Source: Sedimentisphaera salicampi
GTDB lineage: Bacteria > Planctomycetota > Phycisphaerae > Sedimentisphaerales > Sedimentisphaeraceae
Length of the DNA stretch: 64,000 nucleotides
Direction of reading: 5' to 3'
Assembly: GCF_002117005.1 (NCBI RefSeq)
Contig: NZ_CP021023.1
Coordinates: 558,001 to 622,000, forward strand
Below the pieces are notes generated by a model, which saw nothing but the letters and a program-made list of their open reading frames with translations, did not search any database and had not been told where the DNA came from. The translations under genes and the position numbers were made by a program. This document shows positions 8,591 to 17,164 of the stretch, one piece after another; position 1 is the stretch's first letter; each line of letters begins with the position of its first letter.

Positions 8591-9814
8591 CTACATATTA
8601 AAACCTGGCAAATAAGCCTGCTGAGGGCTTGCAACCATACGCGGTGAACCACGTGCTGTCCCACAGGCAGCCATAACGCTAAAAACATCCAGCCGGCTGA
8701 ATAATACACCCCTCAGCAAAGTAAACAATCGACTGAATGTTCCTTTCCATTTGCCGAGGAAACCTATATACCGTATTAAAATATAAGCAAGCATTGCCGT
8801 CCATACTTGCCATAGAATCGCTTCTTGGCTATGCCCTAGGAAATCGCTTAGCTGCAAAGTCTGCTTTATTTGCTTGAAAAACACCTCTATGCCCCATCGG
8901 CATTTATATAGGCCGCAGATACTGCTCGGCGCCCACTGAGTATTGTTAGTGATAAATTTCATAAGCTTTTTCTCGCCGTTAACTTCCACATAAGCCTTAA
9001 CCAAACGGAGCTGCTTCGGGTAGGCCTCATAGCTTTTCGGCATTTCAAGTTCAATTAATGCATCGTATTGGATATCACCTTTTGGTTCTGTATTCTGTTT
9101 AACAAAACGATATTTCATATTGTCTTTGGCTCTGGTAACCCAGAATAATTCTCGCCTGTCAAGATCAGCCAGATGCTTAAAATCCACGTAAGCCTTGTCA
9201 AAAACCGCTATTTCGCCGCTTTTAAGGTTCTGACAGAGCTGATAAGCCTCTGTCGAATCATGGGTTGAGGCTTCTTTTACAATAGCAAATTGAGGCAGGA
9301 ATGTCTGGAGATTAAGCTGCATGTGGCACTTTGCAGCGGCTTTGCGTCTGCGATGTTTAGCCCAGTCAATACAGTTGGCTACAAGCTGAATCGTTGTTGA
9401 ATCAACCGCATATATTGCTCTCTTAAAACGCCTTGGAAGGCCGGAGTATTTATGACCTCTGCCAAAATTAGGATGCTGGGCTTGGATATGGGACAGCACC
9501 TCCCAGAAGAGAGTCTCTGCCATACGAGGATCTCGAACCCTGTTTGCATGAGAAAGCCCATTCCTGCTTGGTGGGGTTGCACGGCGAATAGGAATCAAAG
9601 CTCCGGAATGATTACGCAATGTGTCGGCAACGTCGTTCAGCGAGAGGCTGTGAGCAATCTGGACATGAAGCATAGATACAATGTGAGACCAGCACGAAAA
9701 TGTTCGTGATTGCTTGTCAATACCGTAAAACCGGGATAATTTTGAAACAAGATAAGCAGGAATATATTGGCATATCTGCTTGAGAACTGTATATTGATGC
9801 TTAGCGGGTGTCAT
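8591..9814 (-). CDS. IS4-family DDE transposase
   Basis: This 407-residue transposase catalyses cut-and-paste movement of the surrounding element. The N-terminal part (F-S-C-W-S-H-I-V-S-M-L ... S-L-N-D-V-A) resembles the DUF4372-type DNA-binding region found in many IS4 elements. The catalytic core shows Y-A-V-D-S-T-T-I-Q-L (first Asp), then F-D-K-A-Y-V-D-F (second Asp), then Y-K-C-R-W-G-I-E-V-F-F-K-Q-I-K-Q (the Y-x2-R-x3-E-x6-K signature with the catalytic Glu). No frameshift or internal stop is present. The start ATG is about 90 bp inside the right terminal repeat. Confidence 0.95.
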   Translation of the reverse strand: MTPAKHQYTVLKQICQYIPAYLVSKLSRFYGIDKQSRTFSCWSHIVSMLHVQIAHSLSLNDVADTLRNHSGALIPIRRATPPSRNGLSHANRVRDPRMAETLFWEVLSHIQAQHPNFGRGHKYSGLPRRFKRAIYAVDSTTIQLVANCIDWAKHRRRKAAAKCHMQLNLQTFLPQFAIVKEASTHDSTEAYQLCQNLKSGEIAVFDKAYVDFKHLADLDRRELFWVTRAKDNMKYRFVKQNTEPKGDIQYDALIELEMPKSYEAYPKQLRLVKAYVEVNGEKKLMKFITNNTQWAPSSICGLYKCRWGIEVFFKQIKQTLQLSDFLGHSQEAILWQVWTAMLAYILIRYIGFLGKWKGTFSRLFTLLRGVLFSRLDVFSVMAACGTARGSPRMVASPQQAYLPGFNM

Positions 9815-9902
9815 GAGTTACTCCTAATTTTTGGTTAGTTTGTTGAAATTAGTGTAACTCATACCCCGCTATTTTCAAAGAAACATCTTATATTTTGTTC
9901 TT

Positions 9903-9918
9903 CTATGGGATGGCTGTG
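9903..9918 (-). repeat. Right terminal inverted repeat of the insertion sequence
   Basis: CTATGGGATGGCTGTG is the exact reverse complement of the left end at 8411-8426. Confidence 0.93.
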
Positions 9919-9927
9919 AAAAAAAAT
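9919..9927. repeat. Target-site duplication, right copy
   Basis: AAAAAAAAT immediately follows the right terminal repeat and matches 8402-8410. From here to the trkH-like stop there is only AT-rich spacer. Confidence 0.75.
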
Positions 9928-10006
9928 TATTTTTTTTTAATTTTCTTACTGAATTTGTCAGCATATCTATCAAGTTAGAATATTGCTCTAAAAAACCATA
10001 AAAATA

Positions 10007-11770
10007 TCAGCCTATAATCAGAGGCTCTTCCGGATAATTGTATTTAGCTGTCTTAAATCTGAGCAGCAAAGAGGAAAGGATCGTAAGAGGGCCTAACCTG
10101 CCTAAGAGCATAGTGAATATCAGCAGCACCTTGCCTGAGACAGAAAGCTCAGATGTAATGCCTGAAGAAAGCCCTACAGTAGCAAGTGCGCTTGCCCCTT
10201 CGAACATCAAATCAATGGCCTCAAAAGAATTGCTTCTTTCGGTTATCATAAGCCCGAATACAACGATTATGTATGCGGTAATATAGAAAAAAGCCACTGT
10301 AATCGCCCTGCCAATTATTGCTGTTCTAACGCTGCGTCGGAAAGCCTCCACCTCTTTTTTCTTGGTAACAGCGGCCAAAACTGCGAGTATTATAACCACA
10401 AGAGTAACTGTTTTCATACCGCCTGCTGCTGAACCCGGCGAACCTCCTATGAGCATAAGTATAATCGAAAAAAGCTTGCCTGCCTCGCTCATCTGGGCTA
10501 CCTCAATGGTATTAAAGCCGGCAGTTCGCGTTGTAACGCTCATAAAAAAAGCATCCTTGAGGCTGGAGATTTCGCAGGTTTCAAAGATATAACCAAAAGT
10601 GATGTATCCTGCTGTGCCGGCTGCAAGAAGAGCGAGAGTTGCCCAAACTGCAATTTTTGTCTGCAGGCTGGTATATCCGGAAGGCAATTTATTGAAAACT
10701 GTAGGCGGGATGAATAAAGAGCGGAATAAATTGCGGATTTTGCAGGCTGTCATTTCGCTGATATTGTATAGAACGGTAAAACCGAGCCCCCCGAGGATAA
10801 TCAGCGGGCACACTACCGCATAAATCTGCGGTGAGGCCTTGAAAGAGGTGAAGCTGTCAGTAAAGAGCGAAAAGCCTGCGTTGCAGAATGCACTGACTGA
10901 ATGGAATATACTGCAGAAAAGCCTTCTGCCGGCCTCAAATCTTGCGCTTTCAAGCTCCCACATACCCCATAGGCCCGCAGCTCCAAGAGCCTCAGCTATA
11001 ATGGTGAAAGCGAAGATAAAGCCTATCATCCTCTTAATCCGGCCAACTGTTTCAGTACTCAGTAGATCCTGCAATGCTACTGATTCCTGCACCGAAAACG
11101 CTTTGCCGAAAAGCAGAGCAAATATTGCACCGAATATAATTATTCCCAATCCGCCGAGCTGCATAAGCGTTAAGATCACAAACTGACCCAGAATCGTAAA
11201 ATCGCTGCCGGTATCTTTTACTATCAGTCCAGTAACGCAGACTGCACTGGTTGTTGTAAAGCATGCATCTACAAAGCTAAACTGCTCACATTTATGAAAA
11301 GTGGGGAGCTTAAGAAAAATCGCCCCGATAATTATGAAAGCTATAAAGCTCAGAACAAAAGTTCGCATCGGGTTTCGCCCAGTAGCCGCAACCTTAACAA
11401 TAAACCTGCAAACAGAATCTACAACCTGAACTATAAGGTAGATATTCAGGACAAGAAGAATGCCTTCCACGGGATGATCGCTGAAAAATCTCTGAGAAGC
11501 GAGGATAAAAAACAGTACCAGAGCCAAAAGCAGCGGAATCTGAAACCAGTTTCTCCGGGCGTATGCAAGCTTGTTTTTTGCACGTATAAAGCCGGCTGCG
11601 TGGCTCACAAAGAAATATATAAATGCGAGTATTTGAATAATGTGCAGAGCTGCAGGACTTACCAGCGGCTCATAAAAGCCGAAAAGCAAGATAAAACTTG
11701 CAACCACCAACAGGCACACACTAATATGGACCCATTGTTGGGGGGTTAGCTTTACACTGCCGTTCTTCAT
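10007..11770 (-). CDS. TrkH/KtrB-type potassium uptake membrane protein
   Basis: This 587-residue integral membrane protein belongs to the K+ transporter superfamily with four pore-loop repeats. The filter-like segments are visible in order: T-T-S-A-V-C-V-T-G-L-I, S-V-S-A-F-C-N-A-G-F-S-L-F, S-V-T-T-R-T-A-G-F-N-T and S-A-L-A-T-V-G-L-S-S-G. G-G-S-P-G-S-A-A-G-G-M-K-T follows the third repeat. It is longer at the N-terminus than a minimal TrkH, with about three extra hydrophobic helices within residues 1-150. The regulatory RCK partner (TrkA/KtrA) is not adjacent, so it may be encoded elsewhere. The gene appears monocistronic. TrkH versus KtrB cannot be settled by eye. Confidence 0.92.
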   Translation of the reverse strand: MKNGSVKLTPQQWVHISVCLLVVASFILLFGFYEPLVSPAALHIIQILAFIYFFVSHAAGFIRAKNKLAYARRNWFQIPLLLALVLFFILASQRFFSDHPVEGILLVLNIYLIVQVVDSVCRFIVKVAATGRNPMRTFVLSFIAFIIIGAIFLKLPTFHKCEQFSFVDACFTTTSAVCVTGLIVKDTGSDFTILGQFVILTLMQLGGLGIIIFGAIFALLFGKAFSVQESVALQDLLSTETVGRIKRMIGFIFAFTIIAEALGAAGLWGMWELESARFEAGRRLFCSIFHSVSAFCNAGFSLFTDSFTSFKASPQIYAVVCPLIILGGLGFTVLYNISEMTACKIRNLFRSLFIPPTVFNKLPSGYTSLQTKIAVWATLALLAAGTAGYITFGYIFETCEISSLKDAFFMSVTTRTAGFNTIEVAQMSEAGKLFSIILMLIGGSPGSAAGGMKTVTLVVIILAVLAAVTKKKEVEAFRRSVRTAIIGRAITVAFFYITAYIIVVFGLMITERSNSFEAIDLMFEGASALATVGLSSGITSELSVSGKVLLIFTMLLGRLGPLTILSSLLLRFKTAKYNYPEEPLIIG

Positions 11771-11881
11771 TTCAGGCTGTCTCTGTAAACTTAAGGAGTT
11801 TTTGCTTTCAACTGATGATTATACTGAAGTCATTAAGGATAGCTACCGGCCGTTTTAGAAATTTCCGCCTTATTCATATGC

Positions 11882-11917
11882 AAAAACAAAAGGGGCTAAG
11901 CTGGAAACTCGCCCCTT
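11882..11917 (-). terminator. Rho-independent terminator after serA
   Basis: AAGGGGC (11890-11896) pairs with GCCCCTT (11911-11917) around a 14-base loop. On the minus strand a T-rich tract follows. It lies about 30 bp past the serA stop. Confidence 0.75.
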
Positions 11918-11947
11918 AAAATTTCAAGTTGAATCTATCTGCTGATT

Positions 11948-13531
11948 TTACTCAAAATCACAAACTGTGTATTTTTCAACGGATTCTACTTCATCAAGAG
12001 CTTTCTGCGCTTCCTTGCCCAAATTCTGGTCAAGGCTCAGAGCCATCATTGCCTTGCCGCCTTTACGGCCTACGCTCATAGTACCGATGTTGATCTGGTA
12101 TTTCCCGCAGGCTGTTCCGATAGAACCGATGACCCCTGGCCTGTCTTTATAAAGTGCCAGCATAATCAGGCCGCTCGGAGTAAATTCAGTTTCATAACCG
12201 TTTATACTAACAATCTTCATTATGTTGTCGTCAAACAACGTGCCTGTTACAGAATAATCGCCTATTTCTGTTGACACTTTCGCTGTGAAGCAGGAGGAGA
12301 AGTTTGTGCAGTCTTCGTTTTTCACTTCATCAATAGAGATTCCTCTTTCTCTTGCAAGGAAGCCTGCATTTACGATATTAACCTGCACATCGAAATTCTG
12401 CTGGAGCAGTCCGATAGAGAATGAAGTTTTCAGCGGAGTAACATCCTCATTTGCTATAGTCCCGCGGTACTCAAGCACAACCTTCTTAATCCTGCCTGCC
12501 TTGAGAACGTTCATAAGCCTTCCTACCTTTTGAGCAAGTTCGCTGTAAGATTTGATAATCTTCGGAGCCGATTCACTTACGGCAGGTGCATTAATAGCGT
12601 TCTTAATCGGGCCGCCTTTAATCGAATCCATCAGCACTTCCGCCGCCTCTACTGCCACTCCAATCTGAGCTTCCTCTGTGCTGGCGCCGAGGTGCGGTGT
12701 TACAAGGCTGTTCTCGAGTTTCTCAAACCTTCTGTTCTCAGGGGGCTCTTCATTGTAAACATCCAGAGCTGCGCCCGCAATAACGTTATTCTCAAGGGCA
12801 TCGTAAAGGTCATCTTCATTTATTATCCCGCCCCTTGCACAGTTTACAATCCTCGCAGTTGGCTTCATCATCTCAAGCTGCTCTTTGGAGATGAGGTTTT
12901 CTGTATTTTTGTTCCTCGGGATGTGCATTGTAAGATAATCGGCGTTTTTGTAGATCTCTTCGAGAGAATCTGTAATCTGAACACCGAAATTTTCTGCCTG
13001 AGTGGGGATTGAGAATGGGTCGTAACCCATTATTTTCATATTAAATCCGGAAGCCATTCTGATAACTGCCATCCCGATTCTTCCAAGCCCTATAACACCG
13101 AGCACCTTGTTGTTGAGCTGATTTCCAACGTAGAGTTTTCTGTCCCAGCCGCCGGATTTCATCTTGTTGCACGCCGGCACAACATTCCTGCTCAAAGCCA
13201 GCATAAGAGCCATGGTATGCTCTGCAGCGCTTAGCGTGTTTCCGCCTGGGGTATTCATCACCAGAACGCCCTTGCGGGTTGCCTCGGGGATATTTATATT
13301 ATCAACCCCTACGCCTGCTCTGGCAACGCCCTTTAGATTGCCAGTGTTTTCCAGAACCTTTTCGGTTACCTGCGTAGCGCTTCTTACTATAAGCCCATCA
13401 TAATCACCGATTATAGAGGAGAGTTCTTCCTCACTGATGCCCGTTTTCACAACGGCTTCAAAGCCTTCAGTGGCATTGATCAAATCGATTCCCTGCTGGG
13501 CTAACTTGTCTGCAATAAGTATCTTATACAT
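11948..13531 (-). CDS. serA: D-3-phosphoglycerate dehydrogenase
   Basis: This enzyme oxidises 3-phosphoglycerate to 3-phosphohydroxypyruvate with NAD+, the first step of serine synthesis. The 527-residue length is that of the long form: catalytic and nucleotide-binding domains (about 1-315), an intervening ASB domain, and a C-terminal ACT domain that senses serine. Motifs seen are V-A-R-A-G-V-G-V-D-N-I, the Rossmann G-L-G-R-I-G, N-C-A-R-G-G-I-I-N-E, P-H-L-G-A-S-T-E-E-A-Q, and an ACT segment opening L-A-L-Y-K-D-R-P-G-V-I-G. GGAG lies eight bases before the ATG. A terminator follows it. It is downstream of a lipoprotein gene with a 41-bp gap, so cotranscription is possible. Confidence 0.97.
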   Translation of the reverse strand: MYKILIADKLAQQGIDLINATEGFEAVVKTGISEEELSSIIGDYDGLIVRSATQVTEKVLENTGNLKGVARAGVGVDNINIPEATRKGVLVMNTPGGNTLSAAEHTMALMLALSRNVVPACNKMKSGGWDRKLYVGNQLNNKVLGVIGLGRIGMAVIRMASGFNMKIMGYDPFSIPTQAENFGVQITDSLEEIYKNADYLTMHIPRNKNTENLISKEQLEMMKPTARIVNCARGGIINEDDLYDALENNVIAGAALDVYNEEPPENRRFEKLENSLVTPHLGASTEEAQIGVAVEAAEVLMDSIKGGPIKNAINAPAVSESAPKIIKSYSELAQKVGRLMNVLKAGRIKKVVLEYRGTIANEDVTPLKTSFSIGLLQQNFDVQVNIVNAGFLARERGISIDEVKNEDCTNFSSCFTAKVSTEIGDYSVTGTLFDDNIMKIVSINGYETEFTPSGLIMLALYKDRPGVIGSIGTACGKYQINIGTMSVGRKGGKAMMALSLDQNLGKEAQKALDEVESVEKYTVCDFE

Positions 13532-13572
13532 ACGTTCTCCATTAAAACTTTTGAAAAAAGCTGCTGCTAAAC

Positions 13573-14253
13573 TTACCAGTCACTAAAATCTGTATCAACA
13601 GCTTCCTCAGCAATTTTGAATTTGTTTTTCTTACATTTATAGAAGTGCCTTAATATACAATGTGCGTTTGCAGTTGCAAGTCTTGAGCCGAGTTTTTCAG
13701 CACCTTTTTCGCACTCTATATCATATTTCAGCACCTTATATTCACTTCCTGCCGGCCAGAGCTTCTTATCCTTGGTGATATCATAATACAATGCCCCGAT
13801 CTTCATTTCTGCAGAGTAGTATCCAAACTGGTGAGACAGGCGGATTATATCAAGGCCCTGAATCTCTATGTAAAACATTTTCTTCGCTCCAAGCTTTTCC
13901 GCTGCCCCTGATGGATCCAGATCTGCAGAGTTCGTATCAGCAAAAGGCGCATCTTCGTATGTCAGGATATTTTCAGGAACGTAATCTTTCTTGAAACTCA
14001 CCTTTATATAGGCCTTCATTTTGTCTGCAATATCCTGCCTTATATTTACAGGAGTATCAATCCATGCCGGCTGAGAAACGAAAATATATATCTTCTCTTT
14101 AAGATCCGGTTTCAGGTCATATTCAGGAAGTATATACTGCTTTGAAGGGCCTGCTGCAAGTATGCCGGCAAGCTTGCAGCCTCCGGTAAAAATCGCCGCA
14201 GAAACAAACAAAATTAAAACTATGTTTTTTTTATTCATAAATAATCGTTTCAT
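13573..14253 (-). CDS. Putative lipoprotein of unknown function
   Basis: The product has 226 residues with an N-terminal hydrophobic stretch and a possible lipobox ending F-T-G-G-C at about residue 26. The rest looks like a mixed alpha/beta soluble domain rich in Lys, Asp and Tyr, with no recognised family. The F-T-G-G-C end is shared with the lipoprotein at 114-602. The start at 14253 is supported by GGAAG nine bases upstream and overlaps the end of the DUF2752 gene by 23 bp; an ATG at 14238 is a second option. The overlap implies coexpression with the DUF2752 membrane protein. Confidence 0.65.
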   Translation of the reverse strand: MKRLFMNKKNIVLILFVSAAIFTGGCKLAGILAAGPSKQYILPEYDLKPDLKEKIYIFVSQPAWIDTPVNIRQDIADKMKAYIKVSFKKDYVPENILTYEDAPFADTNSADLDPSGAAEKLGAKKMFYIEIQGLDIIRLSHQFGYYSAEMKIGALYYDITKDKKLWPAGSEYKVLKYDIECEKGAEKLGSRLATANAHCILRHFYKCKKNKFKIAEEAVDTDFSDW

Positions 14254-14674
14254 AGAAAATCTTCCAGCCCCAGGAAAGTAAGATTATAACCAAAGCAGCT
14301 AATAATAAAACCCGTAATTTCCACTTTATAAAAAAGCTTCTTTTTCTCCGTACCGCAGGGATAAGCAGTATTGCAGATTCAACCCAAACAGCAATACTGA
14401 ATATGCATAATATAAAACCTGCCGGCTGAGCTTTGAGAGAGTCCAAAAAATTCCCTTCAAGGAATAATTTTGCTGAAGTTGTCATCCCGCAAAATGGGCA
14501 GGGTAAATCGTGCTTCTGCCTGAATCCGCAGATCCCGAATACAGATTCGCCGCTGATGATTTCGCTGCCCATAAGCCATATTAAAAACCAGCCAAAGGGC
14601 ACGCAGATAAAAACTATCCATCTCCAAACGGCAAATGTCCCTGAATTTTGAATTTCAGCGGGTTTGTGATTCAA
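14231..14674 (-). CDS. DUF2752 family membrane protein
   Basis: This 147-residue protein has about three hydrophobic segments (near residues 18-36, 78-98 and 118-140). It carries the family signature C-G-F-R-Q-K-H-D-L-P-C-P-F-C-G-M-T-T-S, where the C-P-x-C-G-x-T core defines DUF2752. The function of this family is not established; the cysteine motif could bind metal or form disulfides. The best start is a TTG at 14674, close after the preceding gene's stop and downstream of GAGGAG. It overlaps the following lipoprotein gene. Confidence 0.8.
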   Translation of the reverse strand: MNHKPAEIQNSGTFAVWRWIVFICVPFGWFLIWLMGSEIISGESVFGICGFRQKHDLPCPFCGMTTSAKLFLEGNFLDSLKAQPAGFILCIFSIAVWVESAILLIPAVRRKRSFFIKWKLRVLLLAALVIILLSWGWKIFYETIIYE

Positions 14675-14680
14675 ATTCTG

Positions 14681-17002
14681 CTAATACTCCTCCTCGGCAG
14701 CCTCAGGCACAGCGCCAGCTATAAGAGCCATCTTGCGAATAAGTTCCTGTTCGTCCGCCTGATACATCCAGTCTATTACCTTTTGGAAATCGCTGCTTTG
14801 GGGGATATTAGTAAGTGCGTATAAAGACAGCAGACGCACAGGCCAATGATCATCATCAAGGGCGTTGGAGAATTTCTCCTTCGCATCGAGCAGATCGGAT
14901 GCGCCTCTCAGCACATTGAGCATAAGGAATTTCACCTGCCAGTTCATATCAGCAAGGCTTATATCAAAGGCCTCTTTGAGCACTGAATCTGGAAGAGCGT
15001 TTCTCTTATAAACAACGCCGTAATTCTTTGCGGCCTTTCGCTCAGCTACAAGTCCGTTAAGAAGCCTGAGAGTGTTAATTTTCTGACCCGCATAACCTTC
15101 TTGAAGGGACTGAATTCTCTTTTCAAGCAAATCTTCAGTGAGCACTACCCCAAGCCTTTTGGCTGTTGTTGTAGCGGGGACGATCTTGCTGGCAAGTTCG
15201 CCGGACTCATTTTCATAAGAATCGAAATATGCCTGAAACGTAATAACCAAATTTGCCTGCGGGAATCTCTCAAGGATCCTGTCTAAGGTTGGGGCTGCTG
15301 TTTTAATCGGCATTGGAACAGCGAGAGTTCCGCCCGGACGAATAGGTGATACAGGGGTAATCTTCTTCCTTATCTCAATCGGCTTTGCACCTTCTATATC
15401 GCCCGCAACTTTAGCCTTAACTAAAATATTCCCCTTGAAGAACGCATTTTCATTTACAACTATCGGCTGTCTTCCGTTGTTTGTGATTATCACATAAAGC
15501 CCAAGTTTTGCACCGTAACTGAATTCTACACCATTCAGGCTCAGCTTTGTTGTAATCACATCTTCAGGACGGTAGAATTTGGGAATCAGGGAATCGCCAA
15601 ATGCCTTTTCGAGATTCTGCCTGAGAGTGAAGGCATCATAAGCGGGAACATAGTTAGATTCATTCTCCCGCATTACTTCCTTGGCTTTATGAGAAATCAG
15701 CTCTCCGGGCTGCATCTCTATACAAGAACGAAGCAGCTTCATCGCCTCGCTTTCGTTGTTTTCCTCAAGGCTGATCATCGCTCCGGTGTAGGCGGCAATC
15801 TGATTGTAAGTTTTAATCTCTTCAACAATCTGCTTGGCTGATTCCATATCGCCGGACTCAAAGAGCGAATAGGCGTAAAGAGCTCTCACGTCCACCGAAT
15901 CGGCGTTTCTAGCGTATGCCCTTTTTGCCATTTCAATACCCTTTTGGGTGTTTCTGTTTAGGAAGAAATAAAAGAATGCAAGCTGCTGCTCTGTAACCAT
16001 AGGGTTGTTTGTTTCGAGCATCTGCTCGCCTGTCTCAGCAAGCCCTGAGAGCTTGTCCATACGCTCTGAACGCGAGAGCGGCTCTGACATAATAGAAATA
16101 TATTCAACGTAGATATTGAAATCGCCCTGCTGGCGGATCCTGTTGATAATCTTAATGCACTTTGCCTCGCCATGCTCAACATTGTAGGCACTGATAACCC
16201 ACGGCATATAAACCCTTTGAGGAATTTTTTGATCGGGGTTTTCATAAACAAACAGGTCTGCTGCATATTCATAGGTGTCACGGGCTATTTTAAACAGACC
16301 GTATTTGAATGCATAGTCAGCAAAATCAAGGGTAAGCTCAAGGCTGTATGGGTCTAATACAATCTTCCTTCTGAGATAAGGCCCCATATTAACCACGTTC
16401 ACGCTTTCAGGATCTATCTCAGAGAGCTTCTCAAAGGCCACAACGTTGTAAGGGTCTTTCTCGTAGGCAAGCTTAAACTGCCTTGAAGCCCGCTTAAAAT
16501 CGCCCGTTTCAGCAATCAGAGAGCCCAGAAATGTGCTGAGTCTTGAAGAAAACTGCTCATTAGTTGAGCCGATGTCGCTGTTGAAGGCATCCAGAATCTC
16601 TTCCCTTCTTTCTCGGGTGGGCGCCTGATTCAATAGGTATGAAATGCCCCGCATAGCAAGCTCCGAGTCGCTTGAGGCTGTAACATATCGATAAAGAAGC
16701 TTCTTTACGAAATCCGAATGATCTGTCTCTTCGTCTATCTCAACTGCATCCAGAAGCTGAGGAAGCATATTGTTCATAGTTTCATCAAGCCGGTGCGCAG
16801 CTTTGATCAGGACAATGGCCTCTTTCGCATCGCGTACGCTCACATACTCCGGTTCAAGAATATCGCATGCAATATTATGGAACGTCTGAGCGGTTTGCGG
16901 TGAATATATTCTGTCGAGCTTTTCGGCCTCAAGCTCTGCTGCGTGCAGGCTGAAACTCAAAACCAATAATGCAGTTATACTTCGTAATATCAATTTCACC
17001 AT
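14681..17002 (-). CDS. Large secreted TPR/HEAT-repeat protein
   Basis: From the ATG at 17002 the product has 773 residues. It opens with a clear signal peptide (M-V-K-L-I-L-R-S-I-T-A-L-L-V-L-S-F-S-L-H-A-A) that would be buried 30 residues in if the longer frame were used. The first two thirds consist of helical pairs such as F-K-R-A-S-R-Q-F-K-L-A-Y-E-K-D-P-Y-N and M-A-K-R-A-Y-A-R-N-A-D, typical of tetratricopeptide repeats. The last part (L-L-D-A-K-E-K-F-S-N-A-L-D-D-D-H-W-P-V-R-L-L-S-L-Y-A-L) resembles HEAT repeats. A beta-rich segment lies between. It is probably a periplasmic scaffold; no enzymatic motif is seen. Confidence 0.75.
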   Translation of the reverse strand: MVKLILRSITALLVLSFSLHAAELEAEKLDRIYSPQTAQTFHNIACDILEPEYVSVRDAKEAIVLIKAAHRLDETMNNMLPQLLDAVEIDEETDHSDFVKKLLYRYVTASSDSELAMRGISYLLNQAPTRERREEILDAFNSDIGSTNEQFSSRLSTFLGSLIAETGDFKRASRQFKLAYEKDPYNVVAFEKLSEIDPESVNVVNMGPYLRRKIVLDPYSLELTLDFADYAFKYGLFKIARDTYEYAADLFVYENPDQKIPQRVYMPWVISAYNVEHGEAKCIKIINRIRQQGDFNIYVEYISIMSEPLSRSERMDKLSGLAETGEQMLETNNPMVTEQQLAFFYFFLNRNTQKGIEMAKRAYARNADSVDVRALYAYSLFESGDMESAKQIVEEIKTYNQIAAYTGAMISLEENNESEAMKLLRSCIEMQPGELISHKAKEVMRENESNYVPAYDAFTLRQNLEKAFGDSLIPKFYRPEDVITTKLSLNGVEFSYGAKLGLYVIITNNGRQPIVVNENAFFKGNILVKAKVAGDIEGAKPIEIRKKITPVSPIRPGGTLAVPMPIKTAAPTLDRILERFPQANLVITFQAYFDSYENESGELASKIVPATTTAKRLGVVLTEDLLEKRIQSLQEGYAGQKINTLRLLNGLVAERKAAKNYGVVYKRNALPDSVLKEAFDISLADMNWQVKFLMLNVLRGASDLLDAKEKFSNALDDDHWPVRLLSLYALTNIPQSSDFQKVIDWMYQADEQELIRKMALIAGAVPEAAEEEY

Positions 17003-17164
17003 AATATCCACATAATATTTGTTTACAAAACTTTTTCCCTCAATAATCCAGTTATCAAGGCCTGATATATAATAAGATGCTATTCTACACAATAGAGCTA
17101 AACATCAAAGCTAAAATATTTCAGAAAAGCCGCTCGAAATATATTTTCGCTTGCCGATAAGCAG

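Larger units (their letters stand above)
8411..9918 (-). mobile_element. Complete IS4-family insertion sequence, 1508 bp
   Basis: The element is bounded by perfect 16-bp inverted repeats, CACAGCCATCCCATAG at 8411-8426 and its reverse complement at 9903-9918, and is flanked by a 9-bp duplication AAAAAAAAT. It carries one intact transposase gene reading leftward. The intact gene, perfect ends and exact duplication suggest a recent, possibly still active insertion. It sits between the trkH-like gene and the LamG pair in the same orientation as both, so transcripts leaving the transposase could run into the LamG genes. Confidence 0.93.

Noticed and set aside
14681-17092. Longer start for the TPR/HEAT protein at 17092
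   Set aside because: It would place a clear signal peptide 30 residues inside the protein; the ATG at 17002 starts exactly at it.
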